From contig JAAXJB010000039.1 of NCBI GenBank assembly GCA_012270065.1, positions 283,591 through 347,590 on the forward strand: a DNA stretch of 64,000 nucleotides, given 5' to 3'. The notes beneath the pieces were generated by a model, which was not told the DNA's origin, searched no databases, and saw only the letters and a list, made by a program, of their open reading frames with translations. The stretch comes from Rubripirellula sp. GTDB taxonomy: Bacteria; Planctomycetota; Planctomycetia; Pirellulales; Pirellulaceae. Positions 19,405-27,890 of this stretch are shown piece by piece. A program made the position numbers and the translations under genes. Each line of letters opens with the position of its first letter. Positions within the stretch are counted from its first letter, which is position 1.

Positions 19405-19747
19405 GAGATCAACCAGGGAATTCGGCAGCTAATGACGGTCATGGAACAGAATGCCAAGCCGTCAAACTTTGAAGTCGACAGCCCTCTCACGCTTTATTGT
19501 AGCGCGTGGGCGACCAAAAAATGGAATGATTTCGGTCAGAATGTCGCTAACATGCAGCATTTTCCCAATGGAAATCATGCCTAACCCGAATGTTTCAGAT
19601 TGTTCCCCCCTTTGATGAACGCCAGCTGACCAAGAAACTGGATTCATCAGACACCCCGCCTGATGCAAGAAACCGATATCCTATGGACAGCATCAAGCTG
19701 ATATCTGGGTGCGATCTTCCCCCGACCAAGTGGCCAATAATTCATCC
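19405..19747. other. Divergent promoter region
   Basis: About 340 bases between the minus-strand protease and the plus-strand isomerase-like gene. It should hold both promoters. I found no clear paired boxes, hairpins or genes. Confidence 0.35.
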
Positions 19748-21466
19748 ATGACCGATTCCGCTCGCGACTCCATCTACGAAGCAATTGCTTCAATACGCCT
19801 GATTGATCCCCACACTCACATCAATCCTCATGCCCCAGCATCCAATACTCTTGCGGATCTACTCGGCTACCATTACTACACTGAACTCGCGCATTCGGCG
19901 GGAATGCCGAAAGCCCAAATAGAAGAGGATGGCATCAGCCACCGGGAACTTGTTCGACGCTTGGTCTCAAATCTATCACCCATTGAAAACACCGCTCAAT
20001 ATCGCTGGTTGATTGAAATCTGTCGCAAGTTCTTTGGCTTCACTGGTGAAAGACTTGATGAATCCAACTGGGAAGAAGTTTACGAAGCATCCGAAGCTCA
20101 AATGAAGCTCGCGGAATGGCCGCAAATGGTTCTTGACCAGAGCAACGTAGAGGCCGTTTTCCTTACGAATGATTTTGACGACCAACTTGATGGCTTTGAT
20201 TCTGACACCTACATTCCCTGCTTGCGAACCGATGACCTGGTTTTCCATCTTTCCAAGCCACAAACTCAAGAACGCTTGGCCGCCTGTACGGGGATCGACC
20301 TCGACGGTTCGCTGGGCAAGCTTCGCGAATCGCTCCGTCAACGATTTGATTATTTCGTTCAGCATGGTGCGCGTGCATGTGCCATTTCACTACCACCTGA
20401 CTTTTCCCCCACTCGCGTCAGTGATGGCCGTGCAAGCACTGCCTTGAACGAAGTTCTGCTCAACGGAGCCATGGCGGATCAAGCCCACCAGACAGCATTG
20501 TCACGGCGGGTTTTCTGGACGCTGGCCGAACTGTGTGACGAGTATGGCTTGCCCTTTGACTTGATGATTGGCGTCAACCGCGGGGTCTACGCGGACGGTG
20601 TATTTCAGGGACAGGACCTCTACGACAGCAGAGTCTCACTAATCCAGTATCGTGAACTCTTCAATGCTTTTCCCCAAGTCAAGTTCCCCATCTCTGTGTT
20701 GGCAAGTGTAACCAATCAGGAATTGGTCAGTTACGCCTGGATTTTTCCGAACGTCATCACCAACGGTCACTGGTGGTACAGCAATACACCATCGTTCATT
20801 TCAAGGGATGCTTCGGCACGACTTGAGGCAGTTCCACAGACGAAACAAATCGCTTACTACAGCGATGCTTACAAGCTGGAATTCGTGTGGCCGAAATTTG
20901 ACATGTATCGCCAGATTCTAGCCGACATCCTTACGAATCATTTCGTGAAGGGTAATGGATGGAGCGAGGAACGCGCAATCGAACTCGGACGTCGCGTCCT
21001 TCGAAGCAATGTCGATGAAATCTTCCCAAGACCAAACCCACCAGCAAGAACTGATCGGGAACCCGTCGAATGCAACATCGGTGATACCAGCAACTCCGAA
21101 CAGAGCACGGAAAAGATATCGATCACCAGCAATGAAGAGCTTGACCCACTTCCAAGCCATGACGAAATCCAATCTGCAAACGCCGATGATGTACAACTCG
21201 TTGATGACTCCGCTATGCCAGGTCACCCTGACTCGGATGCATTGGCATCGGAAATCGATCCACAACCCCTGAATGTGGGTGATATCCTCAGCACAGAAAC
21301 GGATGCCTCGCAGAACCCGGATATTCGCGAACCTGAAACTGGAGACTCGTTTGAAGTTGACGAAGCATCTCTTCTACTTCGTCCGGACCCGACTACTGGT
21401 GAGTTGAAATTTCCTTCAAGCCAGATTGAGGAAGATGAATCAACAGACGAGGAATCAACCAACTGA
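19748..21466 (+). CDS. Uronate isomerase (UxaC)-like protein with acidic C-terminal tail
   Basis: Residues 1 to about 430 follow the glucuronate isomerase branch of the amidohydrolase fold. The metal motif HTH lies in LIDPHTHINPHAP. PFDLMIGVNRGVYADG and NGHWWYSNTPSFISRDASAR match the substrate-side segments. True UxaC interconverts glucuronate and fructuronate, but this planctomycete branch may act on another substrate. After about residue 430 comes a tail of about 140 residues rich in Asp, Glu and Ser with no predicted fold. The ATG at 19748 was chosen over one 13 codons upstream because the family starts near it. It converges on leuA. Confidence 0.78.
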   Translation: MTDSARDSIYEAIASIRLIDPHTHINPHAPASNTLADLLGYHYYTELAHSAGMPKAQIEEDGISHRELVRRLVSNLSPIENTAQYRWLIEICRKFFGFTGERLDESNWEEVYEASEAQMKLAEWPQMVLDQSNVEAVFLTNDFDDQLDGFDSDTYIPCLRTDDLVFHLSKPQTQERLAACTGIDLDGSLGKLRESLRQRFDYFVQHGARACAISLPPDFSPTRVSDGRASTALNEVLLNGAMADQAHQTALSRRVFWTLAELCDEYGLPFDLMIGVNRGVYADGVFQGQDLYDSRVSLIQYRELFNAFPQVKFPISVLASVTNQELVSYAWIFPNVITNGHWWYSNTPSFISRDASARLEAVPQTKQIAYYSDAYKLEFVWPKFDMYRQILADILTNHFVKGNGWSEERAIELGRRVLRSNVDEIFPRPNPPARTDREPVECNIGDTSNSEQSTEKISITSNEELDPLPSHDEIQSANADDVQLVDDSAMPGHPDSDALASEIDPQPLNVGDILSTETDASQNPDIREPETGDSFEVDEASLLLRPDPTTGELKFPSSQIEEDESTDEESTN

Positions 21467-21555
21467 TCTCCAGTTCCCAACCTGGTGTTTGACGCCATGA
21501 ACGTCAATTCCACGGCACAACTGTCAACCTTGCGAATTGATCCCCATGACCGATG

Positions 21556-23157
21556 TCATGCATTTGGGTGAGTATCATTCTGCGTCGGCGACTTTTCAGA
21601 AATGATCCGGTTGATTGCATTCAACATCGCCAGGATGGTGCTTTCGACACTATCTGTGCTGACACCAACTCCGCGATACGTCCGACCCTTGTGCTCAACC
21701 TCAAGGTTCACTTCCCCGATGGCGTCACGCCCAAGAGTGGCACTTCTGACACGGAAATCCTTGCAGACCACTTCGATTCCCGTAATCTTCTCGACAGCCC
21801 AGAACGCAGCATCAATGGGACCATCCCCCAACTCAATGCACTCCGTTGCTTCAGTATCACCACACCGCAAGGTCAACTCAACGTAGGGATCACGTGACTT
21901 TCCACTGGTAACCACATAATCAACCAGCGTCCATTCCTCATCCACGCTCCCGCTGATCTGCTGCTGCACGAGGGCAATGATGTCACCATCATAAATTTCT
22001 TTCTTTTTGTCAGCCAAAACTTTGAATTGTTCAAACACAATCTGCAACTGTTCCCCCGTCAGGGTAAACCCGAGATTTTTCGCCCGATCAGCCAATGCTG
22101 CTCTGCCGCTATGCTTGCCGAGAACCAGATCCGTCTTGGAGAATCCAACTTCCTCCGGGGACATGATTTCATAGGTACTACGTTCTTTGAGCATGCCATC
22201 CTGATGAATGCCTGACTCGTGTGCAAAAGCGTTTCGCCCCACGATTGCCTTGTTTCTCTGGACTTGAATCCCTGTGGTTTTGCTGACGAGTCGACTTGCT
22301 GGAACGAGACGCTTCGAGTCGATCCGTGTCTCGCAAGCATAAAAGTCACTCCTCGTCTGGATTGCCATCACCACCTCTTCCAGTGCAGCGTTGCCTGCAC
22401 GCTCGCCAATTCCATTGATTGTGCACTCGATTTGACCAGCGCCGGCGGCAACAGCAGCAAGACTGTTGGCAACTGCCATGCCAAGATCATCATGACAGTG
22501 TGTACTCACGACAGCTTTATCGATGTTGGGTACGCGGTCCTGTAACATCCGGAAACGGTCATAGATTTCACCGGGCGTCGCATAGCCAACAGTATCCGGA
22601 ATATTGACGGTCCGCGCTCCTGCATCAATTGCCGCCTCAACAACCCGGCACAAGAAATCGTATTCCGTTCGACAAGCATCTTCCGGAGAAAACTCGACGT
22701 CATCACAGTAACTCACTGCACGCTTGACACCGGCAACAGCACGCTCAACGATTTCATCTGGACTCATTCGCAATTTGAATTGCCGATGAATAGCGCTAGT
22801 TGCGAGGAATACATGAATACGAGAGCTGGGAGCATATTTTACAGCTTCCCATGCTGCGTCGATATCTTTGTCATTGCACCGCGCCAATCCACAGATGGTC
22901 GAACCACGTACTGTCTGCGCGATCTGTTTGACTGCCTCAAAATCGCCGGGGGATGCGATCGGAAAGCCTGCCTCGATAATGTCCACTCCCATATCGGCCA
23001 ATACTTGGGCTACTTCCAACTTCTCAGCCAAATTCATGCTTGCGCCCGGTGATTGTTCGCCATCACGCAGAGTGGTGTCAAAAATACGAATCATCCGTGA
23101 CTCGGAATGATCAGTCTCCTCACTCTTGCCTGCACGGGCCGGATTCGGATGCGACAT
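21556..23157 (-). CDS. leuA: 2-isopropylmalate synthase
   Basis: About 533 residues. The TIM-barrel catalytic domain opens with IFDTTLRDGEQSPGASM. It has the metal ligands of STHCHDDLGMAVANSL and the segment GIGERAGNAALEEVV. The C-terminal regulatory domain (from about 390) binds leucine. The enzyme condenses acetyl-CoA with 2-oxoisovalerate, the committed step of leucine synthesis. The start at 23155-23157 follows AAAGGT; twelve further in-frame codons exist upstream. The 5' leader contains a Leu-rich leader peptide and an intrinsic terminator, so leucine supply probably controls read-through. Confidence 0.95.
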   Translation of the reverse strand: MSHPNPARAGKSEETDHSESRMIRIFDTTLRDGEQSPGASMNLAEKLEVAQVLADMGVDIIEAGFPIASPGDFEAVKQIAQTVRGSTICGLARCNDKDIDAAWEAVKYAPSSRIHVFLATSAIHRQFKLRMSPDEIVERAVAGVKRAVSYCDDVEFSPEDACRTEYDFLCRVVEAAIDAGARTVNIPDTVGYATPGEIYDRFRMLQDRVPNIDKAVVSTHCHDDLGMAVANSLAAVAAGAGQIECTINGIGERAGNAALEEVVMAIQTRSDFYACETRIDSKRLVPASRLVSKTTGIQVQRNKAIVGRNAFAHESGIHQDGMLKERSTYEIMSPEEVGFSKTDLVLGKHSGRAALADRAKNLGFTLTGEQLQIVFEQFKVLADKKKEIYDGDIIALVQQQISGSVDEEWTLVDYVVTSGKSRDPYVELTLRCGDTEATECIELGDGPIDAAFWAVEKITGIEVVCKDFRVRSATLGRDAIGEVNLEVEHKGRTYRGVGVSTDSVESTILAMLNAINRIISEKSPTQNDTHPNA

Positions 23158-23231
23158 TTCTGTATTACCTTTGAGCAGTGTTTTCCTGGCCACATTCTAC
23201 TGGCCGACTTGTAACAACCGATAACATGAAC

Positions 23232-23261
23232 AAAAAAACCCGAGTCGCCGGGCGACTCGGG
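23232..23261 (-). terminator. leuA attenuator terminator
   Basis: CCCGAGTCGCC and GGCGACTCGGG form a 9 to 11-bp G+C-rich stem (23239-23261), followed on the minus strand by seven T (23232-23238). It lies between the leader peptide and leuA, 74 bases before the leuA start. This is where an attenuator terminator belongs. Confidence 0.88.
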
Positions 23262-23309
23262 TTCGTTGTCTTTTCCTGCGAAAGGCCGTCCGGCCTATCC
23301 AAACCCTCA

Positions 23310-23366
23310 TCATCCGCCTGTCGGGCGATCAACTAGTAGCAGCAGGGGGAGGTTTGAGTAACGCAT
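23310..23366 (-). CDS. leuL: leu operon leader peptide
   Basis: An 18-codon frame from ATG 23364-23366 to TGA 23310-23312 encodes MRYSNLPLLLLVDRPTGG. Five of 18 codons are leucine, with CTG CTG CTA CTA in a row followed by valine. It lies upstream of an intrinsic terminator and leuA on the same strand. The stretch CAAACCTC inside the leader can pair, with one bulge, with GAGGGTTTG just after its stop (about 23299-23307). A ribosome stalled at the leucine codons would therefore change the folding. This is the layout of classical leucine attenuators. It is too short for gene finders. The family is inferred from layout only. Confidence 0.82.
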   Translation of the reverse strand: MRYSNLPLLLLVDRPTGG

Positions 23367-23372
23367 GCCCCC

Positions 23373-23402
23373 ATGTTAGGCAACAGACAGTACCAGCGTC
23401 AA
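23373..23402 (-). promoter_or_regulatory. Putative sigma-70 promoter of the leu leader
   Basis: On the minus strand, TTGACG (23397-23402) and TAACAT (23373-23378) are separated by 18 bases and resemble -35 and -10 boxes. The expected start point, about seven bases past the -10 box, falls on the A of the leader peptide ATG (23366). Confidence 0.55.
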
Positions 23403-23555
23403 CGGTTCATTATTTTTTTTCGGTAACGCAATCAAGACTGCAAAAATGACCACCCCTATCGCATTTTGCCCATGAAGCCAAAGTAATCAGTGCCAACACA
23501 ATTGAGTTCATCTCCATATCGGAACAGCAGGTCAGGAAAATCACCTTTGGGCAAC

Positions 23556-24635
23556 TCAAGCTGCAGCTTTTGGAATCTCCTTGCCCTGTAGCTGATACAC
23601 ATATCGCAACACTTCCGCCACTGCCTGATAGTGATCGGCAGGAATGATGTCACCAACGTCCACTGTTTTGTACAGGACCTGGGCCAGTGGTTTGCGTTCA
23701 ACCACGGGAATACCATTCTCAAGCGCCAGGCGACGAATTTTCTGCGCCAGAACTCCGGCACCTTTTGCAACCACAATTGGTGCTGGCATGGTCATTGGAT
23801 CGTACTGGATGGCAATGGCCAGTTCCGTTGGATTACTGACGACCACATCTGCCTTGGGAACTTCACTTTCTGCGCGTTGCATCATCAATTGCCGCTGCAC
23901 CATTCGTCGCCGTGCTGCTACTTGCGGGTCGCCTTCTGTTTCCTTCAATTCATCACGAACCTCTTGATCAGTCATCATCAAATCCTGCTCATGCTTCCAT
24001 TTCTGAAATGCAAATTCAAGTATTGCGAGAATAAAAAGAGACAAACCTATCCAGACACAGGTTCCAAGCAGACATTCAAACAGACTTGAAGCAATTTGCG
24101 GAACACTCAGTTCCGCCAACTGCAACATCGAATCGCTGTAATATCGCACCGCGAAAAAAGCAACAACAGTGATGACAGCAACCTTGAACAGACCAAACCC
24201 CAACCTCACGAGACCCTGCAGAGATACAATTCTCTTGACACCCGAGATCGGGCTGATGTGACTCAATTTGGGAACAATTTTCTTGGTACTGAAGACAACG
24301 CCGGTCTGGGTAACGTTCACCAACACACCTGCGAACAACATTGCCAGCAGAAGTGGCACGGCAGCAAGGGCCAAGCGACCTGCATAACCCAACAGCCAGT
24401 TTGCTGCGTCATTTGTTTCCAGTGACTGCATTCGTGGCACTGACAGAGCATCCACGATTGCAGCCGCCAACTGTTCAGCCGCCGGCGGGCCGAACATCCA
24501 CAACGTACCCACAGCTGCCAGCAACATACCCGCCGACGTGAGGTCCTGACTGCGAACAACCTGGCCCTCCTCGCGGGCCTGTCGCCTGCGACGTTCACTC
24601 GCTGAATGCTTTTTATCTCCACTGGAATCAGCCAT
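23556..24635 (-). CDS. flhB: Flagellar export switch protein FlhB
   Basis: The 359 residues start with the charged KTEPPT-like leader of the family (SASERRRRQAREEGQV). Four membrane segments lie between about 35 and 210, then a cytoplasmic domain. The self-cleavage site, NPTH in most FlhB proteins, is N268-P-T-E271 here (SNPTELAIAIQYD). FlhB switches export from rod/hook to filament substrates. It follows fliR by 29 bases in a fliPQR-flhB operon. The next gene downstream on the same strand is leuA with its own promoter; no terminator was seen between. Confidence 0.94.
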   Translation of the reverse strand: MADSSGDKKHSASERRRRQAREEGQVVRSQDLTSAGMLLAAVGTLWMFGPPAAEQLAAAIVDALSVPRMQSLETNDAANWLLGYAGRLALAAVPLLLAMLFAGVLVNVTQTGVVFSTKKIVPKLSHISPISGVKRIVSLQGLVRLGFGLFKVAVITVVAFFAVRYYSDSMLQLAELSVPQIASSLFECLLGTCVWIGLSLFILAILEFAFQKWKHEQDLMMTDQEVRDELKETEGDPQVAARRRMVQRQLMMQRAESEVPKADVVVSNPTELAIAIQYDPMTMPAPIVVAKGAGVLAQKIRRLALENGIPVVERKPLAQVLYKTVDVGDIIPADHYQAVAEVLRYVYQLQGKEIPKAAA

Positions 24636-24664
24636 GTTTGCTCACTTCCCGGCTTGATCCACGG

Positions 24665-25447
24665 CTACCAAAGACGACCCAATTTCGCAGCAACTGTCGC
24701 CAGTTCATGCTGAAATACCAAACCAACCGAACCAATGGTGACGCTTAAAATCACAAGCATCGCCAGGGCATTGATACTCAAACCAATTGCCAGAACATTG
24801 ATTTGCGGCAACGTCCGACTAATCAACCCAGTGACGAGGTTGCTCAACAGTAAAGCGGCGATGACTGGCGCAGCAATCCGCACACCTGATGCCATCCCCG
24901 CTGACAATTGACCCATGACCAAATCCATCATCGAGTCATGGAACTCGACATTTCCTGCTGGAACCGACTGGAAGCTTTCAAGTAACACTCCCAGCAGAAT
25001 CCGATGCCCACCAACCAGTAACATCACGGCGGTGACGAGCAGCCCTACCAATCGGGCAACTGAGGGCATACTGCTCGAAGTTGTCGGATCAACGGCATCA
25101 CCCAATTGCATTCCGCCTGTACTGGTGATCATCTCGCCACCCATCTGCAGACCAGTGACAATCAACTGGACGGTCGAGCCAATCAACAAGCCAATCAGAC
25201 CCTCTCTTGCGATGGCGATCGCAAGCTCAATCAGGTTATCCACATGGGGTAAATCCTGTACTTCAGTATCACTCGCGACGGGAGGAAGAACGAGAACAGT
25301 CAATACGATTGCCAAAAACGCCCGAACACGTTTTGGTACACCCACACCCACGGAGGGCATGGACATCAATAGCGTGCTCATGCGTGTCATGACCAACACG
25401 CCCAGCACCAGATGCTCCATCAGCCAAGCAGTCAAAGACTCCATCAA
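24665..25447 (-). CDS. fliR: Flagellar export protein FliR
   Basis: The 260 residues are mostly hydrophobic with about six spans. GEMITSTGGMQLGDAVDP is the conserved FliR loop, and FQSVPAG follows. FliR is one subunit of the FliPQR export-gate core. Its start overlaps the fliQ stop by four bases (ATGA), indicating coupled translation. Confidence 0.94.
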   Translation of the reverse strand: MMESLTAWLMEHLVLGVLVMTRMSTLLMSMPSVGVGVPKRVRAFLAIVLTVLVLPPVASDTEVQDLPHVDNLIELAIAIAREGLIGLLIGSTVQLIVTGLQMGGEMITSTGGMQLGDAVDPTTSSSMPSVARLVGLLVTAVMLLVGGHRILLGVLLESFQSVPAGNVEFHDSMMDLVMGQLSAGMASGVRIAAPVIAALLLSNLVTGLISRTLPQINVLAIGLSINALAMLVILSVTIGSVGLVFQHELATVAAKLGRLW

Positions 25448-25707
25448 GGTGATCCTGCATTCTCAAACACAACGCGGGTAAAATCCACCATCCTGGTGAG
25501 CAGCCAGGGAAGGCAAATCAAGAGCACAGCTGCCATCGCGAGTATTTTGGGTACAAACGCAACCGTTTGATCCTGGACCTGTGTCAATGCCTGCATCAAA
25601 CCTACCAGCAGACCCGCAGCCATTCCGACCAGAAGAACAGGGGCAGCAATGATCACTGCGGACATGAGCGTTTCACGACACAAATCAACGGCTGTTGCAG
25701 CATCCAT
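25444..25707 (-). CDS. fliQ: Flagellar export protein FliQ
   Basis: The 87 residues form two membrane hairpin helices, with the conserved start AVDLCRETLMSAVIIAAPVL and the loop LMQALTQVQDQTVAFVPKI. Length and motifs fit the FliQ export-gate subunit. It starts 16 bases after fliP and overlaps fliR. Confidence 0.94.
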   Translation of the reverse strand: MDAATAVDLCRETLMSAVIIAAPVLLVGMAAGLLVGLMQALTQVQDQTVAFVPKILAMAAVLLICLPWLLTRMVDFTRVVFENAGSP

Positions 25708-25723
25708 TAATCCTATGACTCCA

Positions 25724-26611
25724 TCACATCATCGTCCCGAAACTGTCCATCAACATCTGGACAACTAAACGCCAACCATCAACCAAAACAAAGAGCAGGA
25801 GTTTGAATGGCAGCGAAATAACCTGCGGTGGCAACATCAACATTCCCATCGAAATCGTCACACTGGCAACGACCAGGTCCACAATCAGAAATGGCAGATA
25901 AATCTGAAAACCCATCAGGAAAGCTGTCTTCAACTCACTCAGTATGTAAGCCGGTAGCAGAACACGGAGCGGAACATCCTCAAACGAACTTGGTAGCGGT
26001 GCATCAGGGTCCATGTATTGATAAAACAGATGCACATCATCGTGATTTCCTGCCACATCAATCTGGCGGGCCATGAATTCTCGAATTGGAATGGAACCAG
26101 CCTCATAAGCTTCCTCCATCGTCATCGACACTTCAGGGTCTGTGTAGGGTTTGATCGCATCGCTATATACGCGAGACCATACCGGTGACATCACAAACAA
26201 CGTCATGAACAGAGCAATGCTTGTCATGACCTGACTCGGCGGCAATGACTGCAAACCGATGGCCTGTCTCAACAAGCCAAGCACAATGATGATTCGCACA
26301 TAGCACGTTGTCATCAAGAGAACCGCCGGGGCCAAACTCAATACCGTCAACAGCAACAGTACCTGAAGGCTGCTACTGAGCCCCTCCGGACTCGTCCATG
26401 CCTCTGGTCCACCTCCCAAACCCTCCAAGGGAGTGTTATCCAAATCAGGAAGCGAACTGCCGCTTCTCGAAAAGATCGTGGGCGCTGAAGGGCTCTCCAG
26501 ACTCAATGGGATTTCGGAGGTCTGTCCAGCCGGGATCCCCTGCGCAAAGGCGCACGCAGTACCTGTCAGCAACAGGCAAAGAACCCATCGAATGAAAAAC
26601 AAACCGTTCAA
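25724..26611 (-). CDS. fliP: Flagellar export protein FliP
   Basis: The 295 residues start with a cleavable leader (RWVLCLLLTGTACAFAQG) and a variable outer segment rich in Ser and Pro. The conserved FliP core follows: SLAPAVLLMTTCYVRIIIVL, then QIYLPFLIVDLVVASVTISM and PFKLLLFVLVDGW near the end. FliP is the main subunit of the FliPQR pore. It is first in the fliPQR-flhB operon. Confidence 0.95.
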   Translation of the reverse strand: MNGLFFIRWVLCLLLTGTACAFAQGIPAGQTSEIPLSLESPSAPTIFSRSGSSLPDLDNTPLEGLGGGPEAWTSPEGLSSSLQVLLLLTVLSLAPAVLLMTTCYVRIIIVLGLLRQAIGLQSLPPSQVMTSIALFMTLFVMSPVWSRVYSDAIKPYTDPEVSMTMEEAYEAGSIPIREFMARQIDVAGNHDDVHLFYQYMDPDAPLPSSFEDVPLRVLLPAYILSELKTAFLMGFQIYLPFLIVDLVVASVTISMGMLMLPPQVISLPFKLLLFVLVDGWRLVVQMLMDSFGTMM

Positions 26612-26738
26612 CCGCGTACGCTCCCTCGAGTCCAGTGGACGACTAAGTGGGAGAGTAGGGAATCACGAGATTTGATTGGAAGGCGAATTTCGACACTAAG
26701 TGGTAGAAACTTGAGCCAAAATCAAAAAAGGAGTGCTT

Positions 26739-27200
26739 TCAGCCATAAAACTGGTAAAGCATCAGGTACACCAGCACCCCGGTCACGGAAACATACATCC
26801 AAGCGGGAAACGCAAAACGCACCAGCCGCTTGTGTTCATCGATACGCCCCCTGATGGCCAGGAAAATCGCCCGCAAAGCCAAAACAGGGACAATAATTGC
26901 TAGCATCAGGTGGGTGATCAAAATCCCGTAGTACGTGTAGCGGGCTGCCAGAGGTGCAACATCCGTGTTCGTTGGGAACTTATTGTTGAACTCGCCAATG
27001 GTCATATAAAGCGACAGTTTGTGCAGCAAGTACATCAGCAGAAACACTGCGCTGACGCCCAAGGCGGATAGCATCATGGTTTTATGACGGCGTGCCTTAC
27101 CACGCCGAATGCTAACCAGACCCATGAGCAGCAGAATTGTCGCTAACAGATTCAATGCTGCAGTCAGGTGCGGTAGGTTTGCGGCTAAAAAATCCCACAT
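26739..27200 (-). CDS. DUF420 membrane protein
   Basis: The 153 residues hold about four to five spans with the DUF420 pattern. RHKTMMLSALGVSAVFL, ITHLMLAIIVPVLALRAI and DEHKRLVRFAFPAWMYVSVT carry conserved histidines. Members such as YozB/CtaM occur with heme A and cytochrome oxidase assembly genes. Its ATG overlaps the stop of the Sco gene (TAATG at 27198-27202). A role in cytochrome oxidase maturation is known for CtaM and inferred here from context. Confidence 0.88.
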   Translation of the reverse strand: MWDFLAANLPHLTAALNLLATILLLMGLVSIRRGKARRHKTMMLSALGVSAVFLLMYLLHKLSLYMTIGEFNNKFPTNTDVAPLAARYTYYGILITHLMLAIIVPVLALRAIFLAIRGRIDEHKRLVRFAFPAWMYVSVTGVLVYLMLYQFYG

Positions 27201-27880
27201 TATGAGGCCTCTCCTTTTATCATCTCTCGTATTTTTTCCTGCAATTTTTTGAATTGCGGTTTATCAGGCCAGTTGTAAAAACCCTCGATCTTTCCTTCGG
27301 GGTCAACCAGAACGAATCTTTCGGTATGAAATTGTTTGTTCACAGGTTGACGGAAAATTTCACCACCAACTCGTCTGATGTAAGTCAAATCCCCTGTCAT
27401 GAACAGCCATTGCTCGGGATCGGCACCAAATCTTGCTGCATACTCGGTCAAAACTTCTGGCGTATCTGTTTCAGGATCCACCGAGATCGCAACAAACTTC
27501 ACACCTTGTCCCGCAAACATGTTTTGGAGTTCTTGCAGTTTCTGATTCTGCTGAATACAGATACTGGGGCAGGTGCTGAAAAAAAAGCTCACAACATAAG
27601 GCTGTCCAAGCAGCTGCTCACTTTTAACAAGCTGCCCGCTTCTTTCGATCAACTCAAACCGACTGAGCCATTCCTCATCTTCTGGTGGATGACTTGGATC
27701 AGGGCTCTCAATTTCCGAGGACAACGTGCCATCGTCCTCGACACCGGAACCACCATTTCGATAGACAACTTCGTCCGGCCCCGGTCCTTCAATACTCCGC
27801 TGATCACGAGCTGACCGCCAAAGCAGCCCCAGCCCAATGCCAGCCAAAACAATCAAGGAAACATGCCAAACCGTTCGCAT
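27200..27880 (-). CDS. Sco1/SenC-type copper chaperone
   Basis: A membrane anchor (VSLIVLAGIGLGLLW) is followed by a thioredoxin fold with the copper motif CPSIC in VSFFFSTCPSICIQQN. A later His sits in QFHTERFVLVDPEG. Sco proteins deliver or reduce copper for the CuA centre of cytochrome oxidase. The start at 27878-27880 gives the best anchor; the frame is open to 27904 and overlaps the permease gene's end. It sits in the heme A/oxidase assembly operon. Confidence 0.92.
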   Translation of the reverse strand: MRTVWHVSLIVLAGIGLGLLWRSARDQRSIEGPGPDEVVYRNGGSGVEDDGTLSSEIESPDPSHPPEDEEWLSRFELIERSGQLVKSEQLLGQPYVVSFFFSTCPSICIQQNQKLQELQNMFAGQGVKFVAISVDPETDTPEVLTEYAARFGADPEQWLFMTGDLTYIRRVGGEIFRQPVNKQFHTERFVLVDPEGKIEGFYNWPDKPQFKKLQEKIREMIKGEAS

Positions 27881-27890
27881 CACTTCACCT

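Noticed and set aside
21489..21507. Hairpin TTGACG/CGTCAA between the convergent isomerase-like gene and leuA
   Set aside because: Only 6 bp and no T-run; too weak to call a terminator.
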